DNA from: Clostridia bacterium | GTDB lineage: Bacteria > Bacillota > Clostridia > Oscillospirales > Acutalibacteraceae | Direction of reading: 5' to 3' | DNA length: 33,281 nt | NCBI GenBank assembly: GCA_017433225.1 | Contig: JAFRHS010000033.1 | Location: forward strand, 1-33,281 | Part shown: one piece after another, positions 8,704 through 15,918 of the stretch | Layout: each line of letters begins with the position of its first letter | Numbering within the stretch: position 1 is the stretch's first letter | Position numbers and translations under genes: made by a program | Notes under the pieces: generated by a model | Databases searched by the model: none | Told to the model about the DNA's origin: nothing | The model's input: the letters and a program-made list of their open reading frames with translations, nothing else

Positions 8704-9006
8704 TTAGTCATGACGAATGACGATATCGTCATCGTGACGGACGAAATCGGCATCGGTAAAGGTCTCTTTCTTCATCTGTCTCTTGAGCGGCAGCCACCAC
8801 AGGAAGCCGAAGCAGAGGCAGCTGGCGATGGACACCGGGTCCTTCTTGCCATACTCTCTGCCGGTCTTCAGACCGACGGTGACGAGCTCATAGAAATGAA
8901 GCAGGAAAAGGATGAGAGCCATAAAAGGGTTCTTTTTGATGATCATCAGGAGCGTGCTGCCGATCCAGAGGGCGATGCACGCGAGGTAAGATAATACTGC
9001 TACCAT
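8704..9006 (-). CDS. Small membrane protein, paralogue of its upstream neighbour
   Basis: A 100-aa protein with about three hydrophobic segments (roughly 4-23, 27-46, 58-73) and a C-terminal tail rich in Asp and His (DADFVRHDDDIVIRHD). The central pattern ELVTVGLKTGREYGKK...CFGFLWWLPLKR is plainly shared with the protein encoded at 9023-9316, so the two arose by duplication. I start at the ATG at 9006, which has GGAG nine bases upstream; a longer frame from 9033 would overlap the upstream gene. It is 12 bp ahead of the DUF362 gene. I do not recognise the family. The acidic/His tail could bind metal or a partner, but that is speculation. Confidence 0.8.
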   Translation of the reverse strand: MVAVLSYLACIALWIGSTLLMIIKKNPFMALILFLLHFYELVTVGLKTGREYGKKDPVSIASCLCFGFLWWLPLKRQMKKETFTDADFVRHDDDIVIRHD

Positions 9007-9022
9007 AGTTCTGTCTCCTCTC

Positions 9023-9316
9023 TTACTTGTCAAGCAGTCCGTTTTCGGTCTTCCAGCGCAGCGGGACCCACCAGGTAAAACCGAAGGTCATGCACATGCA
9101 CAGGGAATACAGGAACTTTTCCCCCGCCTCTTTGCCGACTTTCAGACCGATCGTGACGGTCTCGAACGCGTGCAGGCCAAGGATGCCGAGGACGATCCAC
9201 GGGAATCCGAACGGAGCGGCCAGCGCACCAAGGCTCCAGAGGACGATAACGAGGAAATAATCCAGCTTCTCGATTTTGGTCAGAAAGGAGAACACAAAAT
9301 CTCTGATTCTTTTCAT
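9023..9316 (-). CDS. Small membrane protein, first gene of the DUF362 unit
   Basis: A 97-aa protein with a basic, amphipathic N-terminus and hydrophobic segments near 20-37, 40-57 and 68-84. Its conserved core, ETVTIGLKVGKEAGEK...TFGFTWWVPLRWK, matches the next protein in the unit. I start at 9316, after AAGGTGG; an ATG six codons upstream overlaps that ribosome site. A promoter (9374-9402) and a perfect palindrome (9343-9360) lie directly upstream. The family is unknown to me; the GLK-G-E and FGF-WW-PL patterns would be useful as search probes. Confidence 0.8.
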   Translation of the reverse strand: MKRIRDFVFSFLTKIEKLDYFLVIVLWSLGALAAPFGFPWIVLGILGLHAFETVTIGLKVGKEAGEKFLYSLCMCMTFGFTWWVPLRWKTENGLLDK

Positions 9317-9342
9317 AGAATACCACCTTTTCATTTTTTCAG

Positions 9343-9360
9343 AACTATACTTGTATAGTT
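9343..9360. promoter_or_regulatory. Perfect 8-bp palindrome, candidate operator
   Basis: AACTATAC-TT-GTATAGTT lies just downstream of the predicted start site of the small-membrane-protein/DUF362 unit (about +7 to +24). This is a usual place for a repressor to bind. No regulator gene is adjacent, so the binding protein is unknown. Confidence 0.6.
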
Positions 9361-9373
9361 TACGTACAACCTC

Positions 9374-9402
9374 ATTATATAAAAACTATCGAAGATCATC
9401 AA
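9374..9402 (-). promoter_or_regulatory. Sigma-A promoter of the DUF362 unit
   Basis: On the minus strand TTGATG (9397-9402) and TATAAT (9374-9379) are 17 bases apart; transcription would begin near 9367 and read through the palindrome to the first gene. Confidence 0.75.
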
Positions 9403-9478
9403 CTGATAAAACGATTTTTTGCATTCGTTCCTTTGACTTCTTTCTAACAAATAGGTTCGTATTTCCTTTCCCAATCCG

Positions 9479-9509
9479 AAAAAAAGCTCCTCACAACGGT
9501 GAGGAGCTT
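9479..9509 (-). terminator. Intrinsic terminator after larC2
   Basis: Arms 9484-9494 and 9499-9509 (AAGCTCCTCAC and its complement) around a four-base loop, followed on the minus strand by a run of seven T at 9479-9485. It ends the GNAT-phosphomutase-larB-larC2 unit. Confidence 0.9.
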
Positions 9510-9513
9510 ATCG

Positions 9514-9924
9514 TCATTTGAGGATCTCGGAGAGCGGGACCCCGTTTTCTTCCGCGAGCCGTTTTGCGCTCTCGAATTCGATGGTGGTTTTTTCGACATC
9601 GCCGTATGTCATGTGTTTGGCGTCGACCGGTCCGTATGGGGTGTCCACCGTCACCGCTTCGCGATCCATGATGACACGTTCCTGGAGTGTCACACGCATG
9701 CCGATGGCGGACGTCTCACGAAATATGATCCGGATGCAGTCGTCCTTCACGTCTTCCCGGCACATGACCGACAGCGCGACGGCAGGTCTTCCCTTCTTCA
9801 TGTAGATGGGCGTGTACCAGACATCGCGGGCGCCCGCCTCAAAGAGCTTTTCCATACAGTAGGAGAGCGTTTCTCCGGTGCAGTCGTCGAGATTCGTTTC
9901 GAGTTTGATGATCTCGTCTCTCAT
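9514..9924 (-). CDS. larC2: LarC C-terminal domain as a separate protein (LarC2-like)
   Basis: LarC inserts nickel into the pincer nucleotide cofactor used by lactate racemase and its relatives. This 136-aa protein matches only the C-terminal half of LarC: ETNLDDCTGETLSYCMEKLF near the start, DVWYTPIYMKKGRP, IIFRETSAIGMRV, VDTPYGPVDAK and a final KRLAEENGVPLSEI. The N-terminal half (LarC1) is not found upstream, where larB ends with an ATGA overlap, nor anywhere in the window. In Lactiplantibacillus plantarum the two halves are joined by a programmed frameshift; here there is no adjacent partner frame. A longer open frame reaching 10260 reads only as a shadow of larB. The protein may pair with a LarC1 encoded elsewhere. 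Confidence 0.85.
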   Translation of the reverse strand: MRDEIIKLETNLDDCTGETLSYCMEKLFEAGARDVWYTPIYMKKGRPAVALSVMCREDVKDDCIRIIFRETSAIGMRVTLQERVIMDREAVTVDTPYGPVDAKHMTYGDVEKTTIEFESAKRLAEENGVPLSEILK

Positions 9925-10619
9925 GATTCTTTCCCCTTTATGGTCTGGCGGTTGATCCTGGCTGCCATGAACCCGGCACCGAACCCGTTGTCGATGTTGA
10001 CGACCGCGGTCCCGGCCGCGCAGGAGTTCAGCATGGCCAGCAGTGCAGACAGCCCGCCGAAGTTCGCGCCGTAACCGACGCTTGTGGGACAGGCGACGAC
10101 CGGTGCATTGACGAGGCCGCCGATGACACTGGCGAGCGCGCCTTCCATGCCGGCCACCGTGACGATGGCATTGGCTTTGCGGATATCGTCGATCTGGTCG
10201 AGAAGGCGGTGGATGCCCGCGACGCCGACATCGTAATACCGGTGGACCTCCGCGCCGCACATATAGGCCGTCAGAGCGGCTTCTTCCGCAACGGGGATGT
10301 CAGTGGTGCCGGCGGTACAGATGGCCACGTTGCCGATCTGCTCTCTCGGCTCACCCACCGTGATGACGTTCGCGTTCTCGTGGAACACGGCATCCGGCAG
10401 TACTGCCTTGACCGCATCGTACTGCGCGGCATTGGCACGGGTCCCGAGCACGAGACCGCTCCGGTCGTAGATCGCCTTCATGATCTGCGAGACCTGGTCC
10501 TCCGTCTTGCGCTCACAGAATACGACTTCCGGAAAGCCGCTGACAGCTTCACGCGAATGGTCGACTTTGGCAAACTCCAGGTCCTCGTAAGAACCCTGTT
10601 TCAATTGTTTCAAATCCAT
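9921..10619 (-). CDS. larB: Nickel pincer cofactor biosynthesis protein LarB
   Basis: LarB carboxylates nicotinic acid adenine dinucleotide and hydrolyses its phosphoanhydride, giving the pyridinium dicarboxylate mononucleotide that starts the nickel pincer cofactor. The C-terminal region is PurE-like: GTTDIPVAEEAALTAYMCG, VAGMEGALASVIGGLVNAPVVACPTSVGYGANFGG and a final IDNGFGAGFMAARI are all characteristic. The length, about 232 aa, is near normal. The start is uncertain: an ATG at 10619 with GGGTG six bases upstream, or a GTG at 10628. Its stop overlaps the larC2 start (ATGA), implying coupled translation. No larA or larE is visible in the window, so the consumer of the cofactor is unknown. 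Confidence 0.92.
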   Translation of the reverse strand: MDLKQLKQGSYEDLEFAKVDHSREAVSGFPEVVFCERKTEDQVSQIMKAIYDRSGLVLGTRANAAQYDAVKAVLPDAVFHENANVITVGEPREQIGNVAICTAGTTDIPVAEEAALTAYMCGAEVHRYYDVGVAGIHRLLDQIDDIRKANAIVTVAGMEGALASVIGGLVNAPVVACPTSVGYGANFGGLSALLAMLNSCAAGTAVVNIDNGFGAGFMAARINRQTIKGKES

Positions 10620-10634
10620 ACTGTTCACCCAGAC

Positions 10635-12152
10635 TCACTTCTGCAGGCACTCGGAATCGAGCACTTCATAGACACGGAAGAAGGCCCGAAGGTCCCGCAG
10701 GATATTTTCCACGCCGCCCGGCGTATTGCTTTCGATGTTCAGGGGCATAACGGGATCATGGACCGAGAGGCGGAGCAGGAACCATCCGTCCACTTCCGGC
10801 TTGGAAGCGCGGATGCCCTCCGCATTGTCGGGCGCCACGACATAGTCGTCTGACTCGGAGACCACCGCCGCAAGGTCGTTGATGACGCTCTGGCCGATCT
10901 CCCGGAAGTTCTCCGGCAGGATCTGCAGGCGGAACTCTTCCGCTTCCACCGGTTCCTGCAGGTCGGCGATGAGGTCGCCGAGGACCTTCCCTTCCCGTTT
11001 CAGCTGAGCCGCTTTGATGATGATCTTCGTCGCAAGGTACGCGCCGTCGTCGAGGAAATAGTTCTCCCGCATGGCGGCATGGCCGGACGTTTCGATGGCG
11101 AGCGGCGCATTGGTCGTCTCCTCGAGATTGAGGCGTTTCGCCTCATTGATGACATTCTTGTAGCCCCGCTTGAAGCGGCAGTGTTTTCCGCCGAGGGTCT
11201 CCTCGATGAAGATCTTGAGTCCGGAAGAGGTCACGGAGTCGGTCACGATGGTGCCGCCCTCATTGTCTTCGAGGGCGATGGCGGATGCCAGGGCGATGAG
11301 CGCGTTGCGGTTGATCTCTCTGCCCTTTTCATCGACGCAGGCCGAGCGGTCGACATCGGTATCGAAAATGATGCCGAGGTCGCATCCGTTGTTCAGGACC
11401 GATTCAGAGATGGCCTTCATGGCGGTCGGGTCCTCCGGGTTCGGGACATGGTTCGGGAACATGCCGTCCGGCTCCAGGAACTGGCTGCCGGTGATGTCCG
11501 CACCGAGGGGTTCGAGGACCTTCGTCGCATAGAAACCGCCGGCGCCGTTCCCGGCATCGACCGCGATTCGGAAGTCCCGCAGCGGCCGTGCGTAGTCGTC
11601 CGCGTTGATCCCCTCACAGATCATGTTCCGAAGGTGTTCCGCATAGTTGTTCATGTAGGGCGTGTCCGTCACGATGCCGGGTTCCATGGCCGGTTCTTTC
11701 GGCGCATTTTCGGCAAGTGTCAGGATCTCGCTGACATCGGCGCTCTCGATGCCGCCCTGTTTTGTGAAGAATTTGAACCCGTTGCGGTTGAACGGGTGAT
11801 GGCTCGCGGTGATCTCGACCGCCGCATCGCAGTCGAAGTTCACGGTCGTCATGAACATGGCGGGAGTCGAAGACAGCCCGCATTTCTTGACGTTCACACC
11901 GGCCAGCGTCAGGCCCTCGATGAGCGCCTTCGTCAGACGGTCTGCCGAGATCCGGGAGTCGTGCCCGACCGCGACCGTAAAGGCGGCACCGTGAGCCGGA
12001 GTGATCCGGTCTTCGAGCCAGCAGGCAAATCCATACCCGATATTGTGCGCCACTTCATCGGTCAGCTGGATCTCCTGTCCCGGGACACCGTCCGCCGCGA
12101 TGCCGCGGATATCGGTCCCGCTTTTCAGGACTTGGTAGGTCTGTTCTAACAT
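10635..12152 (-). CDS. Phosphohexomutase (phosphomannomutase/phosphoglucomutase)
   Basis: Interconverts hexose 1- and 6-phosphates through a phosphoserine enzyme. The 505-aa protein has all four landmark loops: the phosphoserine loop TASHHP (115-120, Ser117), the metal loop DTDVDR (264-269), the sugar-binding loop ETSGH (354-358) and a C-terminal phosphate loop RLSVHDP. Several of these differ from the common forms TASHNP, DGDxDR, GExSGH and RxSGTEP, so assigning glucose, mannose or glucosamine as substrate would be a guess. It lies 16 bp downstream of the GNAT gene and 15 bp upstream of larB, probably in one transcript; no functional link to the nickel cofactor is evident. Confidence 0.9.
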   Translation of the reverse strand: MLEQTYQVLKSGTDIRGIAADGVPGQEIQLTDEVAHNIGYGFACWLEDRITPAHGAAFTVAVGHDSRISADRLTKALIEGLTLAGVNVKKCGLSSTPAMFMTTVNFDCDAAVEITASHHPFNRNGFKFFTKQGGIESADVSEILTLAENAPKEPAMEPGIVTDTPYMNNYAEHLRNMICEGINADDYARPLRDFRIAVDAGNGAGGFYATKVLEPLGADITGSQFLEPDGMFPNHVPNPEDPTAMKAISESVLNNGCDLGIIFDTDVDRSACVDEKGREINRNALIALASAIALEDNEGGTIVTDSVTSSGLKIFIEETLGGKHCRFKRGYKNVINEAKRLNLEETTNAPLAIETSGHAAMRENYFLDDGAYLATKIIIKAAQLKREGKVLGDLIADLQEPVEAEEFRLQILPENFREIGQSVINDLAAVVSESDDYVVAPDNAEGIRASKPEVDGWFLLRLSVHDPVMPLNIESNTPGGVENILRDLRAFFRVYEVLDSECLQK

Positions 12153-12168
12153 AGCTTCTGTTCCTCAC

Positions 12169-12954
12169 TCATTTTCGACTGGAAGAAACTTCCAGATAGT
12201 CGTCGGTCTTCTCGAAACCCAGATGTTCATAAAACGCCCGCTTTTCGGGCCGGCACATCAGGAAGATGCGGCGGTCCGGGAACCGGTCACAGAGTGCCCG
12301 GATGCAGGTGCCCGCATAATGGTGCCCCCTCGCCTCCGGCAGAGTCGACACAGCGCCAAGGAACACATCGGCCTCTGTAATGACCAGTGCCGCCGCGGTG
12401 GACACCGGAGAGCCCTCTGCCTTCAGCAGTACCGAGCTCGCAGTACCGTGCCGTACCCGGTGGGAAAAGTCCGTCAGGAACTCGCCGTAATCCTCCGCCA
12501 CGTAACCGGGGTTCGCACCGGTCAGGACGTCATAAAAACTCCGATACTCCCCGTCCCGGACCAGTTCGACCGTACCCGGCTCTGCCGTTTTGGCGATACA
12601 CGCCGCGCCCTTCGGAAGGCTCATGACACACCCGGTCTCTCCTTCCGGCAGGTACTCTCCGAAGACAGCGGCCGGGCCCACGAGGGCGCCGAAGCCGATG
12701 GCCCGGAGAAAGGCATGCACTTCCGGTACATCGCCCAAGGGAGACAGGTGGACCGTAACGGTCCCGTAATACTTCGACAGGAACGCCGTCAGATGACCCG
12801 CCTCGTCCCGCTGCTCCCAGGCCGTGACAAAGTCGTAGCCGAGGCCGTAAGAGAGCACCGGGCCCAGCGCCTTCACACCGAACACGCTGCCCGCGCAGAA
12901 AGCCTGAAGCTCGTCCCGGAGTTCCGGGGTCATGCGTTCAAGAAAACGGATCAT
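12169..12954 (-). CDS. GNAT-family N-acetyltransferase
   Basis: A 261-aa protein with an acetyltransferase fold in its C-terminal third: strand VFLGAVSTLPEARG leads into the acetyl-CoA pyrophosphate loop ARGHHYAGTCIRAL, and the family's closing pattern MCRPEKRAFYEHLGFEK follows. The N-terminal two thirds look like a second, degenerate GNAT-like domain. The substrate cannot be read from the sequence. I start at the ATG at 12954, preceded by AGGAG with seven bases of spacing; the frame opens at 12978 but without a ribosome site. It is the first gene of the unit with the phosphohexomutase; I find no convincing promoter in the short gap after the upstream terminator. Confidence 0.85.
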   Translation of the reverse strand: MIRFLERMTPELRDELQAFCAGSVFGVKALGPVLSYGLGYDFVTAWEQRDEAGHLTAFLSKYYGTVTVHLSPLGDVPEVHAFLRAIGFGALVGPAAVFGEYLPEGETGCVMSLPKGAACIAKTAEPGTVELVRDGEYRSFYDVLTGANPGYVAEDYGEFLTDFSHRVRHGTASSVLLKAEGSPVSTAAALVITEADVFLGAVSTLPEARGHHYAGTCIRALCDRFPDRRIFLMCRPEKRAFYEHLGFEKTDDYLEVSSSRK

Positions 12955-12990
12955 ATACTGGCTCCTGTTAGTTTTCATCTATTTTAGCAT

Positions 12991-13021
12991 AAAAAGACAC
13001 CCCGGGGGTAGCCGAGGTGCC
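12991..13021 (-). terminator. Intrinsic terminator after the first SGNH gene
   Basis: On the minus strand a ten-pair stem (GGCACCTCGG with CCGGGGTGTC, including two G-U type pairs) encloses a short loop and is followed by five T at 12991-12995. Confidence 0.8.
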
Positions 13022-13051
13022 ATTCGTTTCTAAATTGTAACCAGCCTGTAA

Positions 13052-14215
13052 TTACCGGGTCGGCAGGACCTCAAGGATCTTGTCCGCCATATAGCGGTTA
13101 CCGGCAAGGGTGGCGTGCGGGTTGAATGCGGAGTCGTCCATCGACATGAACTCGTACATCGGGATGGTGATCTGATTCTTCATGATCATCTCGTAGTCGG
13201 TGACGTCTGCATAGTAGACCTGTCCGGGTTTCTTCACGGTCCATGCCTGGCGGATGGGCTCATAGAAGAAGTCATACATGACACCCGTGACATTGGCGAT
13301 CGGGTTCTCGCTGACATGGACGAAGTTCGGCAGCGTGAAGGTGCCGACGAACGGAAGGTCGACCTGGACCGGCTTATCCATCCACTGAAGCTTCAGGGAA
13401 CCGGAGCGGACGCCCGGGATGATGCTGAGGCAGCGGAACGAGTTGCCGCTCGCGAGGTTGACGACGGTGACGTCGGGGTTCAGCTGGAAGATGCCTTCCA
13501 TGATGGCGTCGAAGTTCGCCTGATACTGCAGGAAGTAAGTGGAAAGGTTATCGACCCACCAGCCCCAGAAGGTGGCCCACAGCTGCGGGTTCTCAGCGAA
13601 GCCGGCAAGGTAGTACATGGCGTTGCGGGCAACCGTGCCCCAGGAGCCGTAGATGGCAAGTTCCTCGGCGAGGGTCTTGCGCGGATCCACACCGACGACG
13701 GTGCCGTATTTGGCGATCTCATAGACGAGCGCGATAGTGCTGTACCAGGTGTCGTTGACACCGAGGTCGACGGTGATGAGGTCGGCTTTTGCAACCGCGT
13801 TCCGGATATGCGTTCTCTCTCTGTTGAGAACTTCCGGAGAATAATCGTTATACGAGAAATTCTGAAGCTGATTGATCTCCCACTCGCGCGGAGTATAGTT
13901 GTCCGTCAGGCAATAGCGGAAAATCGCGGAAGTGAAGCCCGGATATCCGCAGGGATAATATCTCGTGGCGCCGACATCCTTGGAAAGCAGGTTGCCGTAA
14001 GAGCCCTGGATGTTCTTGCGATAGACCAGGACTTTGCCGCGTCTGTTGTAGTCAGGCAGGCCGAAGCCGGAGGCCACGCTGTCTCCGAGGCAGACATAGA
14101 CCGGGTACTGTTTGACATCGTTTCGGGTGGCCGCCAGAGCGCTGACGGACATGGCCGAGACCATGATCGCGATCAGGCTGAGGACAGCAACGATCTTTTT
14201 CGTTGTCTTTCTCAT
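13052..14215 (-). CDS. Secreted SGNH/GDSL-family hydrolase, copy A
   Basis: Predicted exported esterase or lipase-like hydrolase of 387 aa. Residues 1-29 form a signal peptide (basic start, hydrophobic core, cleavage likely after ALA). The catalytic blocks are present: GDSVASG (Ser46), a block-II glycine in YPGFTS (91-96), LGVND (151-155, Asn154) and a C-terminal Asp/His pair in DDSAFNPH (His367). There is no LPxTG or membrane anchor, so it is probably released or wall-associated without covalent linkage. Its closest visible relative is the adjacent gene, with the same landmarks at the same positions. The leader GGAGATGAAACAATG is nearly the same in both genes. Its natural substrate is unknown; acyl or acetyl groups on polysaccharide are possible. 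Confidence 0.88.
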   Translation of the reverse strand: MRKTTKKIVAVLSLIAIMVSAMSVSALAATRNDVKQYPVYVCLGDSVASGFGLPDYNRRGKVLVYRKNIQGSYGNLLSKDVGATRYYPCGYPGFTSAIFRYCLTDNYTPREWEINQLQNFSYNDYSPEVLNRERTHIRNAVAKADLITVDLGVNDTWYSTIALVYEIAKYGTVVGVDPRKTLAEELAIYGSWGTVARNAMYYLAGFAENPQLWATFWGWWVDNLSTYFLQYQANFDAIMEGIFQLNPDVTVVNLASGNSFRCLSIIPGVRSGSLKLQWMDKPVQVDLPFVGTFTLPNFVHVSENPIANVTGVMYDFFYEPIRQAWTVKKPGQVYYADVTDYEMIMKNQITIPMYEFMSMDDSAFNPHATLAGNRYMADKILEVLPTR

Positions 14216-14307
14216 TGTTTCATCTCCAGTTTGTCAATTCTGATTTTTGTGTTTTTGTTTGTATCAATTCGAGTCATATAGCCAGTCAAGCTATAATAGC
14301 ACTTTAT

Positions 14308-14337
14308 ATTATAGTTTAAGCGTGTTTAGTTTTTCAA
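14308..14337 (-). promoter_or_regulatory. Promoter of SGNH copy A
   Basis: On the minus strand TTGAAA (14332-14337) and TATAAT (14308-14313) with an 18-base spacer. The leader before the gene is about 85 bases and AT-rich, and includes a small palindrome GCTATTATAGC. Confidence 0.65.
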
Positions 14338-14367
14338 TACTTTTTCTTTATACATGGATAAAAAACC

Positions 14368-14397
14368 AAAAAAACTCCCGGGACTTTTCCCGGGAGT
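14368..14397 (-). terminator. Intrinsic terminator after SGNH copy B
   Basis: Perfect ten-pair stem ACTCCCGGGA / TCCCGGGAGT (14374-14383 with 14388-14397), four-base loop, and a minus-strand run of seven T at 14368-14374. It separates the two SGNH genes into independent units. Confidence 0.92.
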
Positions 14398-14410
14398 TTT
14401 CATTTGTTAA

Positions 14411-15571
14411 TTACTTGCGGGCCGGCAGGACCTTTTCGACACAGTCGGCGATGTACCGGCTGCCCTTCAGGGTCGGATGCGGGTTGAAGCCGGAGTCATC
14501 GAGGGACATGAACTCGTACATCGGGACTGCGAGGTTCCGCTTGATGAGTTCATACTCGGACACGTCGGCATAGTAATACTGGCCGGGCTTCTTGTACTGC
14601 CAGATCTCGCGGACCGGCTCATAGAAGAAGTCATAGAGGTTCTGCGTGGTGTTGGAGACCGGGTTCAGACCGAGATGGACGGTATCCGGAAGTGCGACCG
14701 TACCGACATACGGAAGGTCGACCTCGACCGGGCGATCCATGAACCGGAGCTTGTAAGAACCGGAAGCGCGTCCCGGGGTGAAGTTCAGGAATTTGAACGA
14801 GTTGGCGCTGGAGAGCGCAACGATGGTGACATCCGGGTTCAGTCGGTAGATCGAGCGGATGATGGCGTTGTAGTTCTGCTGATACTGGACGAAGTAAGTG
14901 GACAGGTTCTCGATCCATGCAGACCAGAACTTGGCCCACAGCTGCGGGTTCTCGGCAAAGCCGGCGAGGTAATACATCGCATTGCGGACGACCGTGCCCC
15001 AGGAGCCGTATTCATTCAGTTCCTGTTCCAGGGTCTTACGGGGAGCCGAGCCTCTGATCTTGCCTTCTTCGGCGATGGCATAGATGAGGGCGATCGTGCC
15101 GTACCAGGAGTCATTGACACCGATGTCGATCGTGATGAGGTCTGCCTTGGCGATCGTGCTCCGGATATGGGATTTCTCCTTGTCCAGCCACTTCTTCGTG
15201 TAGACGTTACCGGTGAAGTTCGCGAGCTCCTGCTCTTCCCACCACTTCATCCGGTAACCGGGATCGAGTTCATAACGAAGCGAACCGGACGTGAAGCCGG
15301 GATATGCGAGAGAATAAAACTTCGCTCCGGTGTCGCGGGCAATGTGGTCGGCATAGGAGCCTTTGATACGTGTCTTGTAAATGATCTTCTTCCCGCGTCT
15401 GTTGTAGTCGGGAAGTCCGAAGCCGGAGGCGACGCTGTCGCCGACACAAACATAAGTGCCGTAATGCTTGACGTTGTTCCGGTTGGCGGCAAATGCGGTC
15501 ACTGCAACAGCAGAGACCATCAAAACCATCGTCAGCAGGACGGACACGGCCTTGCGTACTGTCTTTTTCAT
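14411..15571 (-). CDS. Secreted SGNH/GDSL-family hydrolase, copy B
   Basis: A 386-aa paralogue of the neighbouring hydrolase. It has an N-terminal signal peptide (1-28, cleavage after AFA), GDSVASG with Ser46, YPGFTSG, IGVND (Asn154 by alignment) and a final DDSGFNPH (His365). Large blocks are shared with copy A, for example RNAMYYLAGFAENPQLWA and LNPDVT, whereas the stretch around residues 100-135 has diverged, which may alter the substrate cleft. I start at 15571 because GGAG lies nine bases upstream; the frame opens five codons earlier inside that site. It has its own promoter and terminator. Function beyond exported ester hydrolysis is unknown. Confidence 0.88.
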   Translation of the reverse strand: MKKTVRKAVSVLLTMVLMVSAVAVTAFAANRNNVKHYGTYVCVGDSVASGFGLPDYNRRGKKIIYKTRIKGSYADHIARDTGAKFYSLAYPGFTSGSLRYELDPGYRMKWWEEQELANFTGNVYTKKWLDKEKSHIRSTIAKADLITIDIGVNDSWYGTIALIYAIAEEGKIRGSAPRKTLEQELNEYGSWGTVVRNAMYYLAGFAENPQLWAKFWSAWIENLSTYFVQYQQNYNAIIRSIYRLNPDVTIVALSSANSFKFLNFTPGRASGSYKLRFMDRPVEVDLPYVGTVALPDTVHLGLNPVSNTTQNLYDFFYEPVREIWQYKKPGQYYYADVSEYELIKRNLAVPMYEFMSLDDSGFNPHPTLKGSRYIADCVEKVLPARK

Positions 15572-15641
15572 TTGTTTCATCTCCAAATCATTTCAAACGG
15601 GTGGTTGTTCGGATCCATACATACAATAACAGGACTGTTAT

Positions 15642-15670
15642 ATTATACGGACATTCGGACAACATGACAA
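15642..15670 (-). promoter_or_regulatory. Promoter of SGNH copy B
   Basis: On the minus strand TTGTCA (15665-15670) and TATAAT (15642-15647), 17 bases apart; the predicted start near 15635 gives a leader of about 65 bases. Confidence 0.75.
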
Positions 15671-15754
15671 TAGACATATGACAACTATGTGACCGAAAAA
15701 AGCCTAAACCACATGAAAATGTGCACCTATTTACTTTACGTTCTGAGAAACCAA

Positions 15755-15790
15755 ACAAAAAAGAACAGTCCGGGAAACGTTCCCGGACTG
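15755..15790 (-). terminator. Terminator ending the tRNA cluster
   Basis: Perfect eleven-pair stem CAGTCCGGGAA / TTCCCGGACTG (15766-15776 with 15780-15790), three-base loop, then a T-rich tail on the minus strand. It starts two bases after the tRNA-Gln CCA end. Confidence 0.9.
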
Positions 15791-15792
15791 CC

Positions 15793-15868
15793 TGGCAGGG
15801 ATGGTGCGATTTGAACGCACGAGTCACGGAGTCAAAGTCCGTTGCCTTAACCGCTTGGCTACACCCCT
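15793..15868 (-). tRNA. tRNA-Gln (anticodon TTG)
   Basis: 76 bases including an encoded CCA. Acceptor arms AGGGGTG/CATCCCT pair with one G-U, the anticodon loop is CTTTGAC, and the T loop is GTTCAAATC. Last gene of the four-tRNA cluster; it sits behind an internal terminator. Confidence 0.95.
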
Positions 15869-15875
15869 GTGTATG

Positions 15876-15905
15876 AAAAAAGCCGCCCGACATGATGTGG
15901 GCGGC
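15876..15905 (-). terminator. Terminator-like hairpin between tRNA-His and tRNA-Gln
   Basis: On the minus strand GCCGCCC (15899-15905) pairs with GGGCGGC (15882-15888), followed by six T. It looks like a genuine intrinsic terminator, so tRNA-Gln must depend on readthrough or on processing before termination. Confidence 0.8.
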
Positions 15906-15918
15906 CCTTTTGCTGTAG

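Noticed and set aside
7015..8994. 659-aa open frame on the plus strand
   Set aside because: Antisense shadow of the DUF362 gene and its neighbour, with no ribosome site or family motif.
9925..10260. N-terminal extension of the LarC2 frame, as a possible LarC1
   Set aside because: The extended sequence is Arg/Pro/Gly-rich, opposite phase of larB, and lacks any LarC1 motif.
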